Shown here piece by piece: positions 9,941 to 17,916 of a DNA stretch of 64,000 nt. A program made the translations under genes and the position numbers. The stretch is from Erythrobacter aureus. Its GTDB lineage: Bacteria; Pseudomonadota; Alphaproteobacteria; Sphingomonadales; Sphingomonadaceae. The stretch covers positions 102,501 to 166,500 of the forward strand of contig NZ_CP031357.1 of NCBI RefSeq assembly GCF_003355455.1, given 5' to 3'. The notes under the pieces are model-generated. The model was not told where the DNA came from, made no database searches, and worked only from the letters and a program-made list of their open reading frames with translations. The first letter of the stretch is position 1; each line of letters begins with the position of its first letter.

Positions 9941-10501
9941 TTACGTGTCGCTGTCGCGAACCTCCTCCGCATTTATCTCGCCCAACAGCTCGACCGGATT
10001 GGCCAGGGTCATGGCGTTGGGGCTGTGGCTCTCCGCCTGCTGCCGGAGCGCTTCGAATGTCTCGGGCGAGGCGTCGCCGCGCACATCAATGCGATAGCGA
10101 ATGGCCGAGAAGCCGACCGGAGCGTTGCTCTCCATTCCGAGAAAGCCGTGAAGGTCGAGATCGCCCTCGACATTGATCGATAGATGCTCGAGCTGAATGC
10201 CCTTCGCGGTCGCTCCAGACACGAAAGCCATCATCATGCAGGCGCCGAAGCCCGACAGCAGATATTCCTGCGGATTGGGCGCATGGTTCGAGCCGAGAAG
10301 CTGACGGGGCTCGTCGATCGACCACGAGAAATTGCGGCTTACGGTATGCGGCCCGATTTTCATCGGAGAGGCTTCCGCGGAACTTCGCGCTCCGCTTTGC
10401 CATGCAAGTCTTACGCCGTAGGAGGCCTCCGCTTCCTCAGGCGACGCCTTCACTTCGTTTACGAACTCGCTCAACGCGCAGACGGAGATGTTATTGTTCA
10501 A
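9941..10501 (-). CDS. OsmC family protein, second peroxidatic cysteine missing
   Basis: A 186-residue OsmC/Ohr-fold protein. Family members reduce organic hydroperoxides with two cysteines. The first is present in GFGACMMM (C88), but the position where relatives carry CPV reads HSPNAM (S160), so the classical two-cysteine mechanism is not possible. The start is a TTG at 10501 whose bases overlap the TGA of the upstream lyase gene (TTGA); GAGAGG lies about 8 nt before it. This implies translational coupling. Its job beside a lyase of sulfur amino acids may be handling thiol or sulfur by-products rather than peroxides; this is inference. Confidence 0.88.
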   Translation of the reverse strand: MNNNISVCALSEFVNEVKASPEEAEASYGVRLAWQSGARSSAEASPMKIGPHTVSRNFSWSIDEPRQLLGSNHAPNPQEYLLSGFGACMMMAFVSGATAKGIQLEHLSINVEGDLDLHGFLGMESNAPVGFSAIRYRIDVRGDASPETFEALRQQAESHSPNAMTLANPVELLGEINAEEVRDSDT

Positions 10502-11841
10502 GCGCTCGCCTCTCTGGTTGGACGGATTTGATCGAATGCCTGGTCGAGATCGGCGATGAGGTCGTCCGGATCTTCAATTCCGACGGACAGGCGAACACAT
10601 CCCGGCATGATGCCCATCTCCGCGCGTTGCCTTGCGGTGAAGCTGGAGTGGGATGAATTGAACGGGAGACTGACCAGGCTTTCGACACCACCGAGACTGG
10701 TGGCACTGCGCGCCAAGGTCATGTTGTCGACAAGATCGAGCGCGGCCACATCGCCGCCTTTCACCTCGAAAGTGACGTTGCCCGTCCCACAACGCATCAG
10801 TTCTTTCGCCAGGGCGTGATCGGGATGTGTTTCGAGCATTGGATGGAAGACACGCCGGACCTGAGGATGCGCCTCGAGACGGGTTGCAACCGCAAGCGCG
10901 GTTTCCGCATGTGCCTTCATCCGCACCGCAAGCGTCTTCAGGCCGCGTTCGAGAAGAAAGCAGGCATGCGGATCGAGGCAGCCACCGAAATTGAGCATGC
11001 GAGCCCAAACCTGGTCGATAAGCTTGCGATCGCCCGCCGCGACGCCGGCGACCAGATCGCTGTGTCCGTTGAGATATTTGGTCGCCGAATGCACGACGAT
11101 ATCGACGCCGTACTCAAGCGGCTTGGTAACGATGGGAGTGGAGAAAGTCGCATCGACCACGAGACGAACACCGCGCCTCTCGGCGATATCTCCGAGGCGC
11201 TTCAGATCGACGATCTTGAGGAGCGGATTAGTGATCGTTTCGAAATAGAGAACCTGCGTATTGGGACGTATTGCCGCCTCGATCGCGTCATAATCACGCG
11301 GATCGACTAGCGTCGCGGTCATGCCGAGATTCGGCAGCTCCATGTTCAGAAAATTGTAGGTCCCGCCGTAGAGCTCGTTCGACGCGACGACGTGTCCGCC
11401 GGGATCGAGCAGCGTAAGCAATGTAGTCGAGATCGCCGCCATCCCGGAGGAAAAGACGACCGAAGATTCCGCGCCTTCCAGTGCGGCCAATTTCTCTTGA
11501 ACCGACCACTGGCTAGGATTGCCATAGCGGGTGTAGATGAACCTATCCCGGGCATAGCCTTGACCAACCGATTGATACTGATCCTCATTCAAGAGAAAGG
11601 TGGTGGATTGGTAGATCGGCGTGCCGACACAGCCAGTGACCGCTTCGTTGCCGCTGCCCGCATGTACCGCGAGCGTCTGGTCAGCCATGCCGACGAGTTG
11701 ATGATCGCTCAGATACGGCCCCGATTTCCGGGATCTGGTCAGCGAGTTCAGCCACGTTTGGTGCTCGGGCCGTATGCCCTCAGCATTCTTATCGCCGCGG
11801 ATGGGCACTACTTGACGCGTATCGGAGGTGGCACGACCCAT
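10498..11841 (-). CDS. Trans-sulfuration PLP enzyme, methionine gamma-lyase / cystathionine synthase-lyase family
   Basis: Fold-type I PLP enzyme acting on sulfur amino acids by beta/gamma elimination or replacement. Visible motifs: YTRYGNP (phosphate-binding Tyr region), SSGMAAIS, and SATKYLNGHSD with the PLP Schiff-base lysine K255. Methionine gamma-lyase, cystathionine gamma-synthase and O-acetylhomoserine sulfhydrylase cannot be separated from sequence alone. The start at 11841 has GGAAGG 9 nt upstream and gives about 51 residues before the usual family start (MADQTLAVHAG, ATG 11688), which has no clear ribosome site. The extension is therefore probably translated. First gene of an operon with OsmC and the TonB receptor; an Lrp/AsnC regulator is encoded upstream. 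Confidence 0.9.
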   Translation of the reverse strand: MGRATSDTRQVVPIRGDKNAEGIRPEHQTWLNSLTRSRKSGPYLSDHQLVGMADQTLAVHAGSGNEAVTGCVGTPIYQSTTFLLNEDQYQSVGQGYARDRFIYTRYGNPSQWSVQEKLAALEGAESSVVFSSGMAAISTTLLTLLDPGGHVVASNELYGGTYNFLNMELPNLGMTATLVDPRDYDAIEAAIRPNTQVLYFETITNPLLKIVDLKRLGDIAERRGVRLVVDATFSTPIVTKPLEYGVDIVVHSATKYLNGHSDLVAGVAAGDRKLIDQVWARMLNFGGCLDPHACFLLERGLKTLAVRMKAHAETALAVATRLEAHPQVRRVFHPMLETHPDHALAKELMRCGTGNVTFEVKGGDVAALDLVDNMTLARSATSLGGVESLVSLPFNSSHSSFTARQRAEMGIMPGCVRLSVGIEDPDDLIADLDQAFDQIRPTREASA

Positions 11842-12343
11842 CGATCAGAGCCTTCCCGCAGCGCTTCGAGCAGAGAGTAATGAGCGAAGCTGTCGAGCCA
11901 TGAGGCCGGAAGATTTGAAGGCTGAGATCATTCTCCGAGATGTATTCGGCGTTACACGCAATGGGTTTGCGTTTTCGGAGATGCAGCGTCGGATTCTGGT
12001 AGATTTCTTATCGTATCCGGTTTGTTGCGCAATTTTCTGGCGCACCTGAAACGTTCGCCGAAAGATAGCGGAAGCCTGGCGTTGAATATCTCGATGCTCG
12101 TCAGCCGGATGGGGTGCGTATCGGGGCCGCCGCAGTCCCGAAAGATAGCGCGCTGGTCTCTACGAACGCAAAAACTGGATGCGACCAGTCCCAGCAGGCT
12201 CGTCGCCATCTCGGGCGGGATGCGGTCGTTGGACGTCCGGACAGCCGGATATCTCGACGGAGGAGCAAAGGAATTACATCTTGATCATGGTCGGGTAGAG
12301 AATTCTCGCATGGTTAAAGCAGGCAAGAAAAATACCGGTTCGT
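11842..12343. other. Intergenic region upstream of the lyase operon
   Basis: About 500 nt between the lyase start and the end of the Lrp/AsnC gene. Several short open frames exist but none has a ribosome site or recognisable sequence. It should contain the promoter of the lyase operon and possibly Lrp-type binding sites, but I could not pick out a convincing box. Confidence 0.4.
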
Positions 12344-12835
12344 CTAAAGGGCCTTCCGCATCGTTCGCGGTTGCAAGTCGCCGCTTACGTAAACGCCGGT
12401 TGGCTGTTTGACGCAGCCATAGGCAAATCCGCTGTCGATGCCCGAGACACCGGCCAGATTGTGCAGCTCGGTGCGGACGAACTCCTCGTAGGATTCGAGA
12501 TTGTCCATGATTATGTGCAGCAGATAATCATACTCCCCACTGATGAGATAGCATGCGAGCACATTCTCCGAGTTCTGCACTCCGCGCTCGAACTCCGCCA
12601 CGCCTGTGCGGTTGTGGCGTTCAAGCTTGACGCGAACGAACAGTGTCACCGATTTGCCAAGCTTACTTTGGTCGATGATGGTCGTGTAACCTGCAATCAC
12701 CCCTGACTCTTCCATCGCCCTGACGCGCCGAAGGCACGGTGACGGGGAGAGGTTGATCCGCTCCGACAGCTCTTGGTTCGTTATACGACCGTTGCGGCGC
12801 AGCTCTTGCAGGATTTTTCTATCGTAACCGTCCAT
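12344..12835 (-). CDS. Lrp/AsnC family transcriptional regulator
   Basis: A 163-residue feast/famine regulator: N-terminal winged helix-turn-helix (about residues 1-60; NQELSERINLSPSPCLRRV is the recognition part) and a C-terminal RAM/ActR ligand-binding domain (about 65-145; CYLISGEYDYLLHI). Such proteins bind amino acids and oligomerise on DNA. GAGGGACA lies directly before ATG 12835. It precedes the methionine gamma-lyase-like operon on the same strand and diverges from a fragment of a second lyase gene (12925), so sulfur amino acid metabolism is its likely target. The target is inferred from position. Confidence 0.92.
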   Translation of the reverse strand: MDGYDRKILQELRRNGRITNQELSERINLSPSPCLRRVRAMEESGVIAGYTTIIDQSKLGKSVTLFVRVKLERHNRTGVAEFERGVQNSENVLACYLISGEYDYLLHIIMDNLESYEEFVRTELHNLAGVSGIDSGFAYGCVKQPTGVYVSGDLQPRTMRKAL

Positions 12836-12924
12836 TGTCCCTCACCGCAGATTCTGTCTTATAGCGACCATATCGCGGCAATTCTTGCCGGCATCAACCC
12901 AGAAGCGAGCGTGTATCTTGTGCA

Positions 12925-13070
12925 ATGATGGGTATTCGGGACCAAACTGGCCGTTCCGCGCTTGCTGCAATGGCTAATAGAGGCGGGGCTGCGCGCAGCG
13001 ATCTTGAAACGCGCGCGATCCACGCCGGATACGATTCCGAGGGTGAAGACGGTGCAATGCACCACCGATC
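12925..13070 (+). pseudogene. 5' fragment of a second trans-sulfuration PLP enzyme gene
   Basis: The + frame from ATG 12925 encodes ALAAMANRGGAAR then ETRAIHAGYDSEGEDGA, which looks like the conserved N-terminus of methionine gamma-lyase / cystathionine gamma-lyase proteins (the TRAIHAGYD motif). Resemblance stops at about residue 48 and is replaced by unrelated sequence. It is divergent from the Lrp/AsnC gene, the classical position of a target gene of such a regulator. It is distinct from the intact paralogue at 10498-11841, whose N-terminus differs. Called from recognition of a short motif, so moderate confidence. Confidence 0.5.
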
Positions 13071-13213
13071 CATTTTTCCTCGGCCTTTGCGCTCCCCCCA
13101 TCGCAGCGGGAATGGGAGTGTGTGCACGAACACAGAAGGGTTATGCCTATTCGCGGATATGCCCCCTCGCGAACATCTCGGCCATCATCACGATGGCGGC
13201 GGTGAACAGCCTG

Positions 13214-13663
13214 CTATCGTCGGCCCTGATCTCGCTTAGGAAAGCCATGCGGCCCAAGAATTGATGTAGAGGCCAGCTCCAGGAGTTCGCAGTTCGCCTC
13301 AAAGTCAGCCACGAAGCCGCGCTGACGGATGAGTTCTTCCCTGATATCCCATAGCTCGGCAATCGTGCGCTCCGCCGCCCAGTCCACTTCGGGCAGGACG
13401 AACAGGCCTTCATATGAAAACAGTTCGGCCACCAAATCTTGGATCAGGAGGGCCTGATCATGGGAGGGCGGAGCGCCGAGGCGGTCGGCCACCGCATTCC
13501 CAATCGCTCCGATCAGTCGAGATCGTCCCGCCTGATCGGCGACACCCGCTTGCTGGAACAGGCTCTCGACCTCGTTCCGCTCTCGGCGCACCAATTCCGC
13601 CTCACTTGGCTTGAATAGTCTATGTATTGAAGAATGAACCCGCGCTCCGACGCGCCAGACCAT
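13214..13663 (-). CDS. Hypothetical protein, coupled to the upstream membrane protein
   Basis: 149 residues, unrecognised. The sequence is charged and helix-rich (EAELVRRERNEVESLF) with no signal peptide or membrane segment. Its ATG at 13663 comes one nucleotide after the TGA of the gene at 13665-14198 (TGATATG), so the pair is probably translationally coupled and functions together. Composition looks like coding sequence, but no family could be assigned. The stretch between its end and the lyase fragment (13071-13213) holds nothing I can name. Confidence 0.55.
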   Translation of the reverse strand: MVWRVGARVHSSIHRLFKPSEAELVRRERNEVESLFQQAGVADQAGRSRLIGAIGNAVADRLGAPPSHDQALLIQDLVAELFSYEGLFVLPEVDWAAERTIAELWDIREELIRQRGFVADFEANCELLELASTSILGPHGFPKRDQGRR

Positions 13664-13664
13664 A

Positions 13665-14198
13665 TCAGAACGCCCGGAGGATCATTTCTCGCGCGAGCCC
13701 CTTCGGCAGTGGCTCGATCGTGTTGCGTTCAACGCCATCCCAATGCTTGGCGCTTTCCCTGACCTGGCGAAACATCTCGCAGGCTCCCTCAATCCAGGCT
13801 TCCTTCTTGGCAAGCTCGACGACGCTTTCGCATGTGAAGTGGCGACCATGGAGAAGATCTTTCACGAAGATCGTCTCGCGCTTCTCGTTCATCTGCCAAT
13901 AACCAGCGCCTGCGTCGGCGGCGAGGCCGCCAACCAACCCCGTGATGCCGCTTGAAGAGAGATAGGTCAGGAGAAGTGCGGCGATTACGAACACAATTGC
14001 GCCGAGCCTGACCGCACCGCGTAGCAGGTGACGATCATCCGCGCCGATGAGGATGGATTCATCGAACCGATATCGTCTGATGAGCGCCTGTTCGTCTTGA
14101 GTGACTTCAAGCTTGCCCCACAGCTTAAAGTTAACCCGCCCTACGCTTCCAGTCGTCTGTTCTCTCTTGAAAAGCAGTTCTATCACATTCCCGAACAC
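13665..14198 (-). CDS. Hypothetical protein with a central membrane hairpin
   Basis: 177 residues, no family recognised. The N-terminal half is soluble (KLWGKLEVTQDEQALIRRY). A hydrophobic segment LGAIVFVIAALLLTYLSSS is followed by a Gly-rich stretch that may form a second membrane pass (about residues 66-95), and the C-terminal 80 residues are soluble. The layout suggests an inner-membrane protein with cytoplasmic ends. It is the first gene of a two-gene unit with 13214-13663. Confidence 0.6.
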   Translation of the reverse strand: MFGNVIELLFKREQTTGSVGRVNFKLWGKLEVTQDEQALIRRYRFDESILIGADDRHLLRGAVRLGAIVFVIAALLLTYLSSSGITGLVGGLAADAGAGYWQMNEKRETIFVKDLLHGRHFTCESVVELAKKEAWIEGACEMFRQVRESAKHWDGVERNTIEPLPKGLAREMILRAF

Positions 14199-14536
14199 CG
14201 GTGTTCAAGCCCCGCAGAAAATTGCGTAGATCATTTCCAACGGTCAAGTGATCTTTGAATATTCGCTCATGCTTCTAGAAATATCCTCGCCCGAGAATTC
14301 AGTAATGAATGAGAGGGTATTCTGAAGTCGCGGAGGTTCTCCATCGCGGAGCAATTTGCAGTGGTTAGCTATGAGAAACTATGGGTAGGGATCAAAAGCT
14401 GGAGCTAATGGGGATACAGAAAGTCCGTTTCGCGCCCCCGTTGCCGCCGTTCACGTTGGAGCGTGAGCAGCCCAAGTGCTGCCTTCCGCACATTTACCTC
14501 GGCCCGGTACCATGTTGCACCACGCGTGGCATGGTT
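14199..14536. other. Intergenic region
   Basis: About 340 nt between the start of the membrane-protein gene and the end of the tandem TetR gene. No supported gene, RNA or clear hairpin was found; a promoter for the hypothetical pair should lie at its left end. Confidence 0.4.
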
Positions 14537-15676
14537 TCAGTCCGGCGGATGCAGCAGCAGGTCAAGGGCAAGGCCGGAGATGACCGAAAGCGATGTCCGG
14601 CCCAGATCGATGCCGATATCGGGTTCGAACCGGGCCAGCAATTGGCGCAGCCCCGCGATCTCCAATTTCTGTGCGCGGTCCGCCCAGTCGCGTAAGGGCG
14701 GTGTGCGGGCGGCGAGCAGGACGAGATTGAGATGCGCCACCGTCGCATCGGGATGGGCTGGGTAATAGGGAAGCAAGGCCCGCAGGGCCGCAATGAATTC
14801 GCGCGTGTCGCTAACGCTGGCGAAGGCCGCTTGCGCGCGGCCTTCCCGCGTATCAGCCTGGATACGTTCATAGATACCGATCACGATGTCGGTGCGTGAC
14901 TTGAAGTAGTAGGTGGTCGCCGAGAGCGAGACCCCGGCCTCTGCCGCGATGGCGCGGTGCGAGGGATCTTCCCCACGCGCGAGCAGGTTGCGCGCCGCGA
15001 GCACAATGCGCTCGCGGCGGTCTTCGGGCGATGGATCTTGCCTGTCCTCTGCAGCCAGTGCTCGCTTTTCCACGCGCGCGTTGGCGAGCGAGCGGAAGCC
15101 TTCGACCAGCTCCGGATGCTGGGCGCCCGGCGCGGTGAACAGGCGCATCCTTTCGCGAAGGCCCTGCGGCCCCAGCGGTGAGCGGGGGATCGGCGCGTGC
15201 TGCAGCAGTTCCCCCAGCACCGCGATCTGGATCAGTCGCGTATCGGCTTCGGTCAGCGCGGCAATGCGGGCGATTGCAGCGAAGATCGGTGCCAGCATGT
15301 CGCGAAAATCCGCATCGCTCAGCGCCAGCGCGCAAAGCTCCAGCAGACAGGTGGCCTGCTCGCCATCCTCGTAGAGTAATCGTTCGATGAGGATGGCGGG
15401 TCCATCCTGCCGCGCGGCGCGGTCGCTCGCCTGCAAGGCTTGCGCAATCGCCTCCAGCTTTTCTGCCAGGGCTCCGGCCACCAGGTGACCGGCTGCCAGC
15501 AGCAAGTGCCGATGGCTGGGAAAGTGATGCGAAACGAGCGACTTGCCGCTCGCTGCCTCCTTCGCGACCGCGCCGAAAGTGACCGCGCGTAGCCCACCTG
15601 CCCGCCACAGCTGCGCGGCATGGTGCGCCAGGCGCTTGTCGGTTGCCATCGCGGCCAATTCAGCATCCGCAGCCAT
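14537..15676 (-). CDS. Tandem (double) TetR-family regulator
   Basis: 379 residues, about twice the length of a normal TetR protein. Two TetR DNA-binding domains are visible: one near residues 12-60 (AVTFGAVAKEAASGKSLVSHHF) and one near 219-265 (IAAEAGVSLSATTYYFKS), each followed by a helical ligand-binding-type domain. The linker (about 185-196) contains AQHPELVEGFRS, which looks like the translation of a dispersed repeat known from sphingomonad genomes and may mark the fusion point. The gene is divergent from a TonB receptor/PhoD operon, with two copies of a near-palindromic box between them. It probably represses that operon and itself. Confidence 0.88.
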   Translation of the reverse strand: MAADAELAAMATDKRLAHHAAQLWRAGGLRAVTFGAVAKEAASGKSLVSHHFPSHRHLLLAAGHLVAGALAEKLEAIAQALQASDRAARQDGPAILIERLLYEDGEQATCLLELCALALSDADFRDMLAPIFAAIARIAALTEADTRLIQIAVLGELLQHAPIPRSPLGPQGLRERMRLFTAPGAQHPELVEGFRSLANARVEKRALAAEDRQDPSPEDRRERIVLAARNLLARGEDPSHRAIAAEAGVSLSATTYYFKSRTDIVIGIYERIQADTREGRAQAAFASVSDTREFIAALRALLPYYPAHPDATVAHLNLVLLAARTPPLRDWADRAQKLEIAGLRQLLARFEPDIGIDLGRTSLSVISGLALDLLLHPPD

Positions 15677-15700
15677 TGTTGCCCTTCCCCATCACGTCTT

Positions 15701-15782
15701 GTACGACCGTACCTGAGCCTTGCCGATAGGCAATTCGACAAGCTTTGCCAAGGTCATCAAACTGTAACTGGACGACCGTACC
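15701..15782. promoter_or_regulatory. Pair of near-palindromic boxes, candidate operators of the tandem TetR
   Basis: The sequence ACGACCGTACC occurs twice in the 164-nt divergent intergenic region. At 15701-15712 it forms GTACG-AC-CGTAC, a perfect palindrome with 2-nt centre. At 15770-15781 it forms GGACG-AC-CGTAC with one mismatch. They are 69 nt apart centre to centre. Position and symmetry fit binding sites for the adjacent double-headed TetR regulator. Assignment is inference. Confidence 0.6.
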
Positions 15783-15840
15783 AGGCCGCTCATCAGCGCG
15801 CTTCCGAGTGGGAATCGCCTGTTTAGGGGAAAAGAACGTG

Positions 15841-17895
15841 ATGAAGACCGGGTCGAATCAACAGGCTTCGCGCCAAAGGCATCCGATCAGGGCGGCGCTC
15901 CTCGCTTCGCCGATGCTGATCGCCGCTCCTGCAGCCGCGCAGCAGGCACGGGGCGGCGACGAGGCGGCGCAATCGGTTATCGTGGTGACGGCCAGCAAGC
16001 GCGATCAGGGCGCGCTCGACCTGCCGGCCAGCGTGGTGCTTTATGGCGGAGAGGATCTCGCCACCCGGCGCGTGGAGCAGGTAGAGCAGATCGCGCAGAT
16101 CACGCCCAATCTGGACGTGGCCGAGTTCTCCGATGGCCAGTACCGCCTGATCTATCGCGGCGTCGGCGCCACCGGCACATCCGACAACCAGAACTTCAGC
16201 ACCGCGATCGACTCGGTGGTCGTGCCCTATGGTCGCGCTTATCGGCAGCTCGATCTTGCCCAGGTGGAAGTGCTGCGTGGCCCGCAGGGTACGCTCTATG
16301 GGCGCAATACCAATGCCGGTGTGATCAACCTCGTCACCAACGATGGCCGCAACGGCGCCCCGGATGAGGTCGCCGCCTCTTATGGCAGCGGCGAAACCTT
16401 CGGTGCGCGCGCCGCGCTCGGCGGAGAACTTGGCGAATCCGGTTTCTTTGTCCGCGCGGCGGGCCGCTACGAAAAGACCGACGGCTTCGTCACCAATGTC
16501 ACGCTCGACCGGGAGGATGCCCACCGCAACGAAAACGGTACAGGACGGCTTACCATCGGCTACGAGTCCGGCGACTGGCTGGCCCGGCTTGCCTTTACCT
16601 ATGACGAATATGACGGCCTGTCGGACGATCTCGTGCCCACCTCCAGCCCGCGCGAGAGCATCGCGCCCGATATCGGCACCAGCGACGGACGGATGATCCT
16701 GCCCGTGCTGACGCTCAAGCGCAGCGGGCCGGTGGACCTCACCTCGGTCACCGCCTTTGCCTCCACGCGGCGCAATCTGGTAGCTTCAGCTGTGGTCAGC
16801 CCGGTCCTGATCGGCCAGTTCGACAGCTATGACAGCTTCTCGCAGGAGCTGCGCGCGAGCGGGGCGGGCGCTGACATCGAGTGGATCGCGGGCCTTTACT
16901 ACCTGCACGAGACCAATTCATTCCGCAGCACGATGACCTTCGCGCCGCTCGACCTGGTGCTGCTCTACCAGAACCAGGACCGCACCACCGATGCGGCTGC
17001 TGTATTTGGCGAGCTGTCCTACGATGTCTCCTCCAATTGGCGTGTGACCATGGGCGGGCGCTTTGCGGTGGAGCGGCAGGATGTCGACTATGTCGCGGCG
17101 GCAGGCGCGTCTCAGCAGAACGCCCGGAATACCTATCGCACCTTCCAGCCTAAGCTGGCGTTGTCTTACCTGCTTGGCGGCGAGGGGCAGGTCTACGCCT
17201 CGGTCAACCGCGGTTTCCGCGCCGGGTCGGTGTTCATCGGCAATAGCGGCACGCGCGATGTGGCTTACGAACCGGAGAACAGCTGGCAGTACGAAGTCGG
17301 CTACAAGCAACGCTTCGCCAACGGCGCGGCGGGATTTGAAGCGGCGGTCTTCTATATCGACTGGTCGGACCTGCAGGTGCAGCGCAGCGTCATCACCGGC
17401 ACCGAACCGTTCACCATCGCCACCATCGTCGACAATGCTACCAGCGCACGAAGCTGGGGCGCGGAAGCGGCGCTCGACTGGCAGGCCGCACCGGGCCTCG
17501 ACCTGTCGCTGCGTGGCGGCTTCACCGATGCGCGCTATCGCGAATACGAACCGGGGCCGGACCTTTCCTATGCCGATAACCGGATCGAACTCGTCCCCGA
17601 ATATTCGCTGACCGCCAGCGCCTCCTACGCTGTGGCAGACAGCTTCGAACTGGGGGCCGATCTCACCCACAACGGACCGATGCATTTCGATGCCGCCAAC
17701 AGCTCGCGGCAGGATGGTTATGTGGTGTTCGATGCGCGGATTGCGTGGCGGGCAGGGCCGGTGCGGCTCGCGGTGGTCGGGCGCAACCTGTTCGACGAGG
17801 ACTATGCCGTGCGGGGCCTCGTCAATGCCGGATCGACCTATGCCCACTTCGCCCCGCCGCGCAGCGTGACGGTCGAAGCCGCGCTGACCTTCTAA
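15841..17895 (+). CDS. TonB-dependent outer-membrane receptor
   Basis: 684 residues from ATG 15841, which has AGGGGA about 10 nt upstream; an open frame continues further 5' but without support. Signal peptide ends around PAAAQQ. The plug domain starts with VIVVTASKRDQ and includes RGVGATG, VEVLRGPQGTLYGRNT and GVINLVT, all typical of the family. The barrel ends in VEAALTF with terminal Phe. It belongs to the FepA/iron-complex type of receptor often used in sphingomonads for diverse carbon or phosphorus compounds. The PhoD-type phosphatase gene follows by 21 nt, so the operon may take up and hydrolyse a phosphoester; this is inference. Confidence 0.94.
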   Translation: MKTGSNQQASRQRHPIRAALLASPMLIAAPAAAQQARGGDEAAQSVIVVTASKRDQGALDLPASVVLYGGEDLATRRVEQVEQIAQITPNLDVAEFSDGQYRLIYRGVGATGTSDNQNFSTAIDSVVVPYGRAYRQLDLAQVEVLRGPQGTLYGRNTNAGVINLVTNDGRNGAPDEVAASYGSGETFGARAALGGELGESGFFVRAAGRYEKTDGFVTNVTLDREDAHRNENGTGRLTIGYESGDWLARLAFTYDEYDGLSDDLVPTSSPRESIAPDIGTSDGRMILPVLTLKRSGPVDLTSVTAFASTRRNLVASAVVSPVLIGQFDSYDSFSQELRASGAGADIEWIAGLYYLHETNSFRSTMTFAPLDLVLLYQNQDRTTDAAAVFGELSYDVSSNWRVTMGGRFAVERQDVDYVAAAGASQQNARNTYRTFQPKLALSYLLGGEGQVYASVNRGFRAGSVFIGNSGTRDVAYEPENSWQYEVGYKQRFANGAAGFEAAVFYIDWSDLQVQRSVITGTEPFTIATIVDNATSARSWGAEAALDWQAAPGLDLSLRGGFTDARYREYEPGPDLSYADNRIELVPEYSLTASASYAVADSFELGADLTHNGPMHFDAANSSRQDGYVVFDARIAWRAGPVRLAVVGRNLFDEDYAVRGLVNAGSTYAHFAPPRSVTVEAALTF

Positions 17896-17916
17896 GCCGA
17901 TCCACGGAGACAGACG

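Noticed and set aside
11842..12343. SAM or other riboswitch upstream of the lyase operon
   Set aside because: I looked for long conserved-type stems and a terminator/antiterminator and found none.
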